Source: Rhizophagus clarus
Taxonomy: Eukaryota > Glomeromycota > Glomeromycetes > Glomerales > Glomeraceae
Length of the DNA stretch: 64,000 nt
Direction: 5' to 3'
Assembly (NCBI GenBank): GCA_015698045.1
Contig: BLAL01000068.1
Location: forward strand, 620,001-684,000
Below are positions 36,641 through 47,752 of this stretch, piece after piece (within the stretch, counting starts at the first letter, position 1; every line of letters starts with the position of its first letter). The notes beneath the pieces were generated by a model. It saw nothing but the letters and a program-made list of their open reading frames with translations, was not told where the DNA came from and ran no database searches. The translations under genes were made by a program, and so were the position numbers.

Positions 36641-39600
36641 AGCTCTATTCGCAACTTTTTGTTAAATTGACAATAAAATGTTGTGAAATGTTTTTACTTA
36701 ATTAAATTATCTAGTAAAAACGTTTTTTCTTATGAGTAAAATTATTTTAGTAAATCAGTTTGGTAAATCAAAACTGATACAGAAACCACACTTACTGAAA
36801 CCTCAGAGCCTAGCTAACTTAGTATTTTAAAGCTTGCTAACTTGTACCCAAATTGCCCTAGTTTATTTAATGTAATTTTTTTAATAGTTTACTAAGTCAA
36901 ATAAATTATTAATGAATCAGTTAAAAAAAAAAAAAAAGAAATAGAATTTTTTAATTGTCCGCATTAAAGAAAAATAAATTAGCTTTTTTTTTTAATTTCC
37001 AGTTTCTTATACTATTAAAAAAATAATGAACTTTTTTAATCATTTGGTCAATAAGCCGTTAAAAAAAATTATAATATATTAATTTTTTTTAATTAAGCAT
37101 CCATTATTTATTTTTTAACGGTTTTATATTAAACTGCATGATTAAAAAAATTTAATTAATAAATTTAATTTTTTTAACTGTTTATTAAAGAAAAATGATT
37201 AAAGTTATTTAATAATTAATATATAGAATTTACGTTAAAAACTCTCCATATAGTTGATTATAAATTATCATTAAAAAAAAATATTTTTTAATTATTCAGT
37301 TTTAAATCATCCGGAAAATGATTTATTAATGTTTTTTTTTAAGTTTTGAAAACTAAACAATTAAATTTTTATAATTTTAAACCGAATAACTAAATATAAG
37401 TTGTATTATAACACAGAAAATAGATGAACAAAAAAGAATTTCACAAAATTTTGAATATAATACAAATGTCTGATTAAATAGGATACCACAATTAACTTTT
37501 TAGTCTTTTTTTGTCATTTTTTTTTAAAACTTTTTTTAAACAGTGATTAATAAAATATTTAAGATAAAACTCGTATTGTTGTTTTAAATAATAATTATCA
37601 AAAAAATTTTAATTATTTAAACTTTTAAAAAGAAATTCATGCAGATTTTTATTGTGTTAATAATATAAAATAAGCTCACTAACTGTATTAAAGAGCCCCA
37701 GTTACATTAAAAAAAAAAAAATAAAATAAAGGGGAATGTCGATCATTGTTGCTTTCGTTTTGTAAATTAATTTTTTACCAATCTACTATTTGATGGCTCA
37801 ATTTAGCGCACGACCATCGAACGACTGCGTAATCTGTGGAATCATGTGACCTTCCCAATTCTAGTTATCCACATGAGGTCGATCATGCACTCCCAAACCA
37901 ATGAAGCATCATCTATCTCAGATGAAAGTCTTCCCAGAAATAAAGACTACCGCAAGAACTACCGCTTAAGGCTATTAATCATTTCCATTTTATTTTTCCT
38001 TGTTCTTTATTATTTCTCGTCGTGCAGATTTTTTAATAGCCTTTCACATCTTTGTAATGTTGTACAATCTATTATTAGAAATATTATATTGTATTTCATT
38101 TTTCCTTTCTATTCACCTCCTCCTCAGTTAGTTTCTATTGATTTTTCGCCTGCATCTACCTCCACTTTTTTATTTATTTTGAGACTTGAGACTAATATCA
38201 GGTCACGCGAAAACCTATAGACCAAGCGCCATAGTTTGTATTTCGCCCCACCATTTTTCCTCAAGTTCTCATTTTTCATTTTCCAGATTTAATTAGTGGG
38301 GATTAGGTGTTTTGGATGTTTAGGTCAGTTTTCTATTCTTTTTCTTTTTTTCTTTTGTTCATTTAGTTTGGGGTATTACCATCCTGTTCGAGACCGTTGG
38401 TGTGCTTTTGCTTAAAACATTCGGTTGTCGCCAGTTTGGGAGATGGTAATGTCAAGGTTAGGTTCGTTAGTCTAGTCTAGCTTAGGTTATTCATAGATTA
38501 GGGAGCTTTTTTTTCTTTTTTTTATATTTGTTCGCTTTTATTGTGCATTTAATAAAATTGATTACAAACCTTTAGCACTAAAAAAAATAATATAGTATTT
38601 TATTGATTTTATTGTCAAATCAGAATTTTAATCTAATAATCACATGATAGCCACATAACATGATGCGCTCGTAGCCATAAAATCTTCTGAATAATATTAA
38701 ATAACTATTAATAATCATAACCAATCTCACGAGTTGTATATAAGTTGGGTAATTGCCTTTTTCATTTACATAATTAAAAGTTCATTGTTTTTTATTTTCT
38801 TTTAGTTGACAAGTAAAAAAAAAAATAATAATTAAATCATAATGTAAAAATTATCGGTCACTTCGTATACACTCTTCCATTTATTATTATCATATTTAAT
38901 ATCTGATCATATTTAATATCTGATTTGATTAATCAAAAAAAAAAAAAAATAGTTTTATTGTGTTGTCATATATCAATATGTATATAATGACCCATTTTTC
39001 TTTTTTTTTTCATTTCTTCTGTAAATAAAATTTTATCTATTTTTTTTTTTAAAGGAATATATTTTTGACGTGTCTAACTAACTTTTAACATACTTTCTGA
39101 AACCATAAGTGTACCTAGAGAACAGGTACATCTTTCTAGAACTTGAACTACTTGAACTGAACGAACCTGAACCCAGAGATTTTTAGGATATTTCTTTTAT
39201 AATTTGTCTCCAATATTTTTAAACTTCAATTTTCATAAAATATTTACTTTTTTTCATTTCTTTCTAGTTTTTTCTATTTTGTAGATGCCAAGACATAAGC
39301 AACAAAAATTCTAAACTCTGATAAGCGGTTGAACTACAATATTAGAGGGCAAGATAGAGCCAAATTGCGTAGAGAGGCATTTTCTCAAGGTGAGTGGGAA
39401 TCTTCGTATTCATGCCTATGAATTAACCATTTCTGCAGGGTTAACGCTGGGTAAAAGACACCTGAGTGCATCCAAGAAGATGGAAGAGTAATTGACCATC
39501 ACCACCACCTTTACCTACTTGACCACCCTATATTACTTCAGCCTACCGTGTAGGTCTTTGTACCTTGTAGACTGTCGCAACAATCTTAAACGCAGGCATG

Positions 39601-40114
39601 GATACACCACAGTTCTACTTTAGTATATAAAATAAGGCAATCGCAATCTATTTTTTGTGCTGCGAAAATCAATTTTTTCAACAATTACTGATTACAGAAT
39701 TACCTGTGCCACAATGAAAAAATCAGATATTTGTTTTCCCATGAAAGATTTATTGCCAGCAATTTTCCTTTAAATAATTATAAGATCATAAAAACTCATG
39801 ACTGAAAAATTTCAAGAGAAACTAATTACTCATGGATTCCAAAGAAAATGGACTTATATATAAAAATTTACTTCGTAGACTTTGCCTAGAATATATAGAT
39901 GACAAATATGGTATTACAATATTGAAGAAAGTGAGTAGATGTATTCCACAAACAAAATACTGTAAAACACACAAAAAAGAAACTGAAATATTTTCTGGTG
40001 CTCTTTAGAGGAACTACAAATAAATATGCTCTCCCTCATATAATTATTTATTAACTATATATACATTTATCATTGTTAACACACATAATTCATACTATGG
40101 ATTTTACTTTATGA

Positions 40115-40290
40115 TAACAATAAGTGTGTATTTTTTTGAACAAATTGTCGAATGCATTCTGGTACTTCATGACAATGGCATATCACTGTATCAATTGGCT
40201 TGTCTTTCTTTAATAATAAAAAAACAATATTCCAAGATGATGAGTCATATCCTATGTAGACTTGCATGGAAATAATTCCATTCAAATTAT
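40115..40290 (-). pseudogene. Coding-like fragment, possibly the end of the CRN relic
   Basis: The minus strand is open for about 55 codons ('GYDSSSWNIVFLLLKKDKP', 'VICHCHEVPECIRQFVQK') and ends in a stop. It lies in line with, and downstream of, the CRN-domain relic at 41560-42230, on the other side of the 885-bp MITE. It could be part of that gene's C-terminal region, but I do not recognise the domain. Confidence 0.3.
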
Positions 40291-40585
40291 CATTTTAACA
40301 GTGCGAGCCACAATTCTTTGTATATAGTCATTAGTGTTTTTTTTATTGGGAATGCAATACAAAAAATACGAATTGTAAACAATCTAATATTTTGATGTAG
40401 CTATTCGTGTTGAACTTTGATGATTATACTAATATTGATTCTATAAAACATTTCCTACATGAAACGCTCTAACATGGAATTGTTTCAAATTAATTCCCCT
40501 TTGGTGTTTCCATCACGTGTCCTATAAAGATCAATAAATTGTTTTTCAATATTATTGAGATCTGAGAAATATTTGTAAGTAACTA

Positions 40586-41470
40586 GAGCTGTGACCCGTT
40601 ACCCGTTTACCCAGATACAATCTGAGTATACTCAAGTTTTTAGGAGTATCCGGGTTATGAGATAACAAACAGGTAAAAACAAGTGATACCCATTTTGTAT
40701 CTGTTTTATGTTGATACTATGTATCCGAGTATAACCCAGGTAATTACTCCAGTCATAAATTAAATTTGGCCAGAAATAAGATGGGTCAGAATTTTAATCC
40801 CGACCAGAACTAAGACTTATAACAAGATATTAATTATAATTTTGGCCAGAACTAAATGGATGCATTGTAATACTTCAATCTGGATAAAACTTTAAACATT
40901 TCACTTGAGATTACTGTTGAAAAAAATACTTAGGCTTTGAATGCACTATACCAAAAACTGTAATTCTGGTGGTTCCTTCCTGAATTAACCAAAATGGATA
41001 CTGGATAAAAACCGGATAAATTCACTAAAGATCAAAGCATTATAACAAGATAATAAAGTTTATTGGAAACATTATTTAAAAAGCAGTTTTATAATAAACA
41101 ATGATATAAAAGTATTCTAAGTACCTAAATATCAAAAGTAATAAAAATAATTAAAAAAAAATCTATATGTTGAATTATTATTTGTTCTTAACATTAAGAT
41201 ATTAAAATCCAATAAATATATTGATTTTCTAAAGTGAAGCGAAAGAATATATATGTTCATGAACCTTAGTGTCATACAAGATCACGTCATAAACAAAATT
41301 TGTCCATTTTTAATATATATATTTATTGAATTTTTATATTTTGTATCCGGGTAATACCTGGGTTATTTTGTTGAAAGTTAAACGGGTATAAAAGGTAATA
41401 CCCATTTTGGAATAACATTTACTTTAAATTGGGTATGATTGGATTTAGAAATTCTGACGGGTCACAGCCC
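40586..41470. mobile_element. 885-bp TA-flanked MITE (Tc1/mariner-like ends)
   Basis: The left end GAGCTGTGACCCGT and the reverse complement of the right end GGGCTGTGACCCGT match with one difference. TA lies directly outside both ends (40584-40585 and 41471-41472). Sub-terminal sequence is rich in GGGTA/TACCC, with CCGGGTTAT and similar motifs. No transposase is encoded. A TA target is typical of Tc1/mariner; a 3-bp CTA reading would point to Harbinger instead. Confidence 0.75.
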
Positions 41471-41559
41471 TATGGGTAATTTGTCCTTTAATTTGACCAA
41501 TGTTACCGTTGGTGAATGATCTTCTATTGGAATTGTTTCTCACGTTTCTCATATATAGA

Positions 41560-42230
41560 TTTTTTATAAACAGTTTTACAATGCACTTCCTTCTGGGTAT
41601 CTGAACTTATCATAACATGAAGCGAAAACACTCTTAATTTTGTCCAAGTTCTTCATGTCATTCTTATCTCCTTCACATGTAATAACCTGCTGATTAGGAG
41701 GAATGTTTATAGCCATGAGTTTTAGTTCGTTAGAAACAATATGACTAAAGAGAGGTTTTCATCACTTTTTGATCATGGACTTAAGTTCGCTAATATTTCT
41801 TTCTATAGAAATTTTGATCGGATAATACGTATCGGAAAGGTATCCAGAAATTATACAGTTGAGGGCAATAACTGATTGCAAGTGTTTTTGCTAATAATGG
41901 TAATGGAAGACTAACGTAAACAAAAAGTCGCACTAACCTTTTAACTTAACAACTACATGGAGATTAGATTTAGGAGGATCTTCTTTCCAAATATCTTTGA
42001 TTTCAAAATATGACAATATTTTGTAAAGATCAAAACTGGGAATTGTATTATTGCTCCCTATATGGGTATTTGTATGCCATAATCTTAGGTCACTTGCGCC
42101 AATAATCTCGAAGTAATCTTTTTCAGCTTTAATACGTCTTTTGAGTTCGCCAATTGTTTCATTTTCTTTAATTTTGATAGAGATTATGTTTCTGAATGGC
42201 TAGACAATTGATGTTGACAGAACGCATTTT
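41560..42230 (-). pseudogene. Crinkler (CRN) N-terminal domain relic, two tandem copies
   Basis: On the minus strand, 42190 down to about 41935 is open and reads as a CRN-type ubiquitin-like domain ('KENETIGELKRRIKAEKD', 'ASDLRLWHTN', 'KSNLHVVVKLK'). Its start ('MRSVNINCLA', about 42225) is in another frame. A second, more decayed copy follows at about 41880-41600 ('ALNCIISGYL', 'SNELKLMAINIP') with two adjacent stops. Two LFLAK-like modules in a row are unusual for CRNs. The likely continuation is separated by the MITE at 40586-41470. Confidence 0.65.
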
Positions 42231-42883
42231 TCTATATTGAAACACATGAATTAGCATATTAGATTTTCTGTATTCATATTATCATTCATTCTTATCTGTT
42301 ATCAAGAAAACTTTTTTAGTCACGAGTCTAGTTCAAATTCGTTGACAAAATACAATACACTATAAAGTTGATAAGAAAATGATACCAGTTCATTTATTAA
42401 CTTTTAGAATGAGATACAATGTCACGTCTAGTTATCTTACACGAACACTCAGTGTCAGAAATAAATAACAATTTATAACGTTAACCTAGTAAAGTCCTGT
42501 CAAAATTTTATGTCGTTTGCATTTCGTGACCTAGTAAGGTTGTAGTAAGGTCCTCAGAAAACTATATAAAAAATGACTAATTTGCAAGCTTTTTGGCCAT
42601 AGCTGAAATATTCAATAATTTTCCCGTAAATATTTCCTTCAATAGAGTAAGAGAAAAGTTGAGTTATTGTTCTTTGTTTTTTAAATCCGATCTTACCAGT
42701 TACAAAAAAGCCACATTAGTCAAATACGGTCAACTGTACGACCGAAAATTGCGAAATAGTAATTAATAAATACTCGTGATAATTACTCATGATAATTTTT
42801 TCATGCTATCATTTCTTTCGCTACTGATAAGCTTAAAACAAGCCATCGAGTCTATTTCATCAGTCACGATGAGGTTTTTACAA
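42231..42883. other. Spacer upstream of the CRN gene
   Basis: No gene is seen. It separates the divergent CRN relic from the intact CRN gene and probably carries the promoter of the latter. Confidence 0.6.
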
Positions 42884-42895
42884 ATATATATATAC
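42884..42895 (+). promoter_or_regulatory. Candidate TATA region of the CRN gene
   Basis: AATATATATATA lies about 50-60 bp upstream of the chosen ATG at 42944 and is followed by a pyrimidine-rich leader (CTCTAACTCTTTTTAACTCA). Position and composition suit a TATA-type promoter, but in such AT-rich DNA the call is weak. Confidence 0.4.
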
Positions 42896-42943
42896 CCTCA
42901 AAAAAACTCTAACTCTTTTTAACTCACTTCAACTTACTTCTTT

Positions 42944-45900
42944 TTGACTTACATTTATTTCACTCATTTATTCACTCTTATTAGCAAAATCATCGAAATT
43001 GTACAGTCGTTCAATTGTTTATTTTTAGAAGGTTACAGTGTAATTCCCATTCCCAATTACAAAGATGATAAAAATAATAAGTTTGTTAAGTCATATAATG
43101 ATGAAAAAATCTCCGTGAGCAAATTCACAGTTGCACTTCTTAACAAATATATCTGTAAAAAGAAAAATGTTGATGATTTGAAACTCTGGAAAGTTAATGT
43201 CAAGAAAAGCGAGATCAAAGATAAAAATGTTTCTACCGAAGAAGACATTGTTCAAAAACTTTACGGAAAAGAGATGGAACCTGAAAAACTATTTGAAGAA
43301 TATTTTCAAGATGAATTAAATAATCAAAATTTTAAAGTGTCTAACATTCACGTCATCGCCATTATTCCCATTACTGGTAAATGTCTCCCAATGTTTAATC
43401 GAAATTTACAGTTGAAAAAAATACCTTTATTTAGTTTTAACCTTACACTGTATCATATTCTTTTTTTAATTATCTTTCATATCTTTGTAGCCCCCGTTTC
43501 TGCTACTGGTAAGTGTCTCAACGTTTTTTTGTTAATAATATCGTATATATTACTTATGTTCATTGTTATTTGCTTTCTAAATGGTTGCCCAACTGCGCAG
43601 AGAAGGATATCAATGATATAATTGGTTTGTAACATTGTCAGTCTTATAAGTCATACTTTTTGACAATCCTCTCCTTACTGTTTATTCGTGTTTCTAGGTG
43701 ATTTACGAAAGACCTTTCCTCATGTCGATGATGTCGAAGAACCTTTTTTTCGTAAACTGGCTCAGAAACTCGCCGTAATTTGGAAACGTTCACATGACTT
43801 TTCACTCGAAACTCCGAACTACCCATACTATAAGCTGAACCAGAGCCCTTCAATTTTAAAAACACGTCTACCCTATGGTGTTACTAAAACGACGTGTAAT
43901 GAAATCGATCCTCGCCTCCCTCCTTTTAAAGTGAATACTAAAAGTAAAATGATCTATGAGAATCCCCTATACTACGATCCGCAATTTCAAGAGACCGTTA
44001 ATTTGGTGCGAGAGAGAATTAAAGAGAACGGACAAGATGTTATTGTGCTTGCCGGAGTCTCAGGAGGGGGGAAAACGTCAATCACATTCGCCATTGCTGC
44101 AGAACAATGGGGAATACATGTGGACTGTTCTCATATTATTTCAGATTATAATAATCAATTGTCTCGTGAACTCGGTGAAATTAAGGCGAAAAATCCACCA
44201 TTCGAAAAAGTCGAACAACAGAATTGGGCACTTCGCAGTCTTGACATAGCATTCGCTTCACGTTTATTAATACTAGTCAAAATGTTTGTAGAGAAAAAAA
44301 TCAAAACACCAAAGGATTGGCTATTAGCACAACTTCATGGTTTAGATAAGCCTAGTATAGCCCTTCTTTCCGAAAACCTGACAGAACAAAGCGCAACAGA
44401 ATTTTCGACACTTTTAATATTCATTAATAAATGTCTTAAGATTGAACGGATCCTTTTTATCCAAGATGAGGCGCAATGTCTTTGTCGACCTGAATTCGGA
44501 GATTACGTTGGAAATAGTATAGCAGGAACTCCATGGAATCTTTTGCAGGCCTATACTCATCACATGATCAGTTCCGATTATGATGTTACACACATTATTT
44601 CTGGCACTACTATGCATATGTTAAGCGGAATAGCCCTAGTCACTAGTGTTGGAAAAATTAAACCATCTCGAAGAGTGCATCTTGTGTTGAAACTACCTTA
44701 TCTCTCACCTGATGATGTTATACGAATTCTCAAAACTGTAATCAATATGGATGGAGTTAGTTTTGAAACTCTTTCTTATTTAGGAAATTTTCTCAAGGGA
44801 CGACCCCGAAACTGTGTGTTATTTATAAAAATGCTAACCGACCTATCAGAACCGTTAAAAGATAAAGATAATGGAATGGTTAATACTAGTAAGAAATGGT
44901 TCAAGGAAATAACTAATACAATGGTAGAATATTTACGTAATACCGCCAGTACTTTGTCACTCAGAGGAATCAACCCAACAAATGCGATAATTGAAATTAT
45001 CTGTTGCCGAATTCTTAATTCAGAATCACCTGGTGCTGAACTGCTTCGACATGGAATTCTTCCTGTCAAATCGCCACCATTCATTACCCTTCTTCCTCAT
45101 AACGTGAACTCAAGTTCGTTCAAAATCAATCTAGAATTAGAGTCGTACATTATTGAGAGCATTGAGAAATATCTGAAGTTAAATAACAAAGAAACTTTGA
45201 CAGACATTTATGTTACTCACATTTTACAACGTCTTGGGAGCAAACAGGCAATTGGCAGCGAGCTTGATGCTGCTTTTGTATCAACAATTATTGAGAAACG
45301 CAATTGTAGTGTGCTTGAAGAACTTAAAAAGTGGACCGGCGATACCAACAGTTCAGATTTTAACTTTCCAGAATGGATCACGCCAGGAATGCAGTTTGTC
45401 ACGGAAACAAATCTATCAAATAATGTTTCATTGTATGATTATGTCAAAGACATATATGAATCAACCAGGTACCATAATGCTGCTATCCAACCAACGATTC
45501 ATGCAGGTTCGGATCTTGTACTCTCGCTTGTAGATGAATCAAATGAATCTAAAAATGTGGTGTTGTTATCTTTAAGTTCTGCTTTCTACGAAGATGCAGT
45601 TCCAGCAAACAAGGTTAGAAAGCAAGCTTTAAAGGTGTGCATGGAGTTTCAGTACATGACAGAAAATCAAGAAATGATAAAAGGAAATCAAGAAATGATA
45701 AAAAGAAGGAGGCTCAATAATAAATCTGAACCTCAGAATAAGAAAATGAAGATGGATTATTGTGAAGACGGTGGAAAGGAGAGATCTGTCGATGTTGGTC
45801 TTACTGAAAAATTTCGGAAGGAAATGAAGCAAGATTTTTATGACCAAGACTATGGAGAAGAGGTGGAACTTCAGGAAAAAAGTAATGAAGCCCTTCTCGC

Positions 45901-46249
45901 CAATATTGGTGATGATGATTGCGATGATCTACGCCGTAATAAGGACATAAATTACGATTTGGATTACGATAGAAACCTTAAGTATTACCAAGTATCCCAA
46001 ACATCTGAGCATGCGGAACTTCACCATAAAATCGCAAAACTTATGACAGTCAATAAGATTAGTAGCAATGCGGCTGATAAAAGAAAATGCATTCATGTTT
46101 TAGTTGAGTTACCACATAGAGCTTCGTCAAGAAGGCCAGATATCTTTCGATGTGACAAAAAAGGTAATCTCATAGTTATTATTGATGACCGCAACGTAAA
46201 ACAAGTTTTTGGAGAAAAATTGGCTAATGTATTAATGAAGAAGTCTTAA
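42944..46249 (+). CDS. Crinkler (CRN) family protein with P-loop NTPase domain
   Basis: I splice three exons, 42944-43376, an 18-nt micro-exon 43491-43508, and 43698-46249, for 1,000 residues in frame. About residues 20-140 form the ubiquitin-like CRN header ('FNCLFLEG', 'DLKLWKVNVKKSEI', 'FKVSNIHVIAIIP'). A P-loop NTPase follows, with Walker A 'GVSGGGKTS' (about 269-277), Walker B 'ILFIQDEA' (about 401-408) and a possible sensor 'HIISGTT' (about 449). Near 815-830 there is a basic stretch ('KRRRLNNK', 'NKKMKM') that may direct nuclear import. The C-terminus has 'RRPDIFRCDKKGNLIVIID', which could be a degenerate PD-(D/E)XK nuclease core; that is inference. CRNs are known as secreted or nuclear effectors in oomycetes and also occur in chytrids and Rhizophagus. 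No signal peptide of the classical kind is obvious. Start choice is the only in-frame ATG before the header. Confidence 0.82.
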
Positions 46250-46519
46250 ATTGATACATTAATATTTTATAGCTTGTATTTGCATAAAAAAAAAAAATAT
46301 TACATATACGTAGTTTTCTGTGATGATGTTAAACAGCAAGTTTCCAAATAAAGTTTGAACCTTTCTACTTTACAACTTGTATGTATGTATGTGTGTAAGA
46401 AGAGAAAATATTACGTATGCCGATTCTTCTTGGTATTTTATTAATAATATCCAAAACTATGTGAAAGAAATTATCTATAAGTAATACAGCACTTTATTTT
46501 TTTCGGTTACTTCTCTTCC

Positions 46520-47445
46520 ATTAGAATAAAAAATGAAAGATACATTATTATCTACAGAATCAATGCTATTAAGTTCTGAATTTACTTGACGAATATCTGG
46601 TCGTTTGTCTGGTTCGCATTTCCGACATTCTGTTCAACAGACGACAATTATTTTACGGTGACAAGAAAGATTATACTAGCTCCAAAGAATCAATTATTTA
46701 TACTTACTTTGATAAAGCTCAATAAATTTGTGTTTGTGATAGGTTCTTCTCTTAAACCACCTAATAATGTCTAATATAAGAGAAGTGCGATCATTCCTCG
46801 TTTCATAATTAAAAGATGATGAGCGACTTGTTAATTCCCAGAATATTACTGCAAGGCTATAAATATCAGATTTCTTGTTCAACTTATATGGAGTTTTTCG
46901 GCCAAATGCTTTATGAGTTATTACGTCCAGACTTTAGTATTACAACATTCCTTTCCTTTTCAGATGAAAGTACGAAATCCGATATTTTTATTGTATCTTA
47001 GTGTATTTGGATGCTAAAAAAGAATGCATTAATTACACAATATAATTATTAATTCGAATAAATGAATTTATTAATATTGTACTTACAAGATCTCCGTATA
47101 TGATTCCTCTATCATCGTGTAACCATAAAATTGCACTTTGAAATCTCCTTAGTAAACTTTAGTTGGTCTTTCCATTCAAAAGTTATAGTATCGTTCCTTA
47201 AATAATCTCTCATAGTGGAAGCACATGCATGAACAATTGAATATTTTTCCTCATTTAAGAATATTACATGTCAACTAATTGTTCAAAGTAAAACCGAATT
47301 ATATTACCATGAGAATTGGCCATACTCGTTAAAAAAGAGTGGACCTTTAATATTTTATTTTCCAATTTCCAGCATAGACCGAAGCAGATCCTCCAGAGCC
47401 GATGGTCTCCGAACGAATCTCAAAAGTCTTGACCATAATAATAGA
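46520..47445 (-). pseudogene. Protein kinase relic, second subfamily
   Basis: The minus strand carries in order a glycine loop ('SETIGSGGSASVYAGNWK'), an alpha-E region ('EWKDQLKFTKEI'), a 'DDRGIIYGDL' loop ending at a possible intron donor, 'ISDFVLSSEKERN', 'NKKSDIYSLAVIFWELTS' and a C-lobe end ('PDKRPDIRQVNSELNSI'). The pieces lie in different frames with stops, so the gene is dead. The GTGGxG-like loop and 'SDF' motif place it in a different Rhizophagus kinase group from the WIPYNQF family. Confidence 0.8.
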
Positions 47446-47752
47446 TATTCCGATTATCCAATAAGATTTTTAGCCTATTGGCAACCATGTTTTATGCCAA
47501 GGTTGTGTTGGACTAGTGCTAGTTGCACTCGCAAATGTTTCACCAGATTCCGGCACCCCATCCGACCGATCAACAATGGAACTAACCTTAAATTTCGTGT
47601 CTCAAGTGCCTAGGTTATATCCTTAATGGTCCGCCCTCAAAATAAGCATCTTCACTTTTTAAATTATTTTTAAATGCTTGATAATTAAACAAAAGTAGAT
47701 AACAAATAAATAAATAGACAAAAAAAGTAAAATAATATAAAATTATATTTTG

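Larger units (their letters stand above)
35049..40114. other. Long AT-rich spacer with repeats and element debris
   Basis: It contains hairpins, a TTCTTAA/TTTTAATAATAA repeat region and GGGTCA-rich element ends (separate entries). From 37740 to 38575 the sequence is less AT-rich and open for 124 codons on the plus strand (37846-38220). It then ends in ATTTAATAAAATTGATTACA, like a polyadenylation region; this may be the 3' end of a decayed LINE, but I found no diagnostic domain. A 17-bp tandem duplication lies at 38889-38922. A stretch of about 58 codons opens at 39832 and is unrecognised. Confidence 0.45.

Noticed and set aside
37846..38220. 124-codon plus-strand open frame
   Set aside because: Mostly hydrophobic T-rich codons; the flanks look like a 3' end, but no LINE or gene domain could be recognised, so only noted within the spacer.
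43644..43865. Minus-strand open frame across the CRN exon 3 start
   Set aside because: Antisense shadow of a well-supported coding exon.
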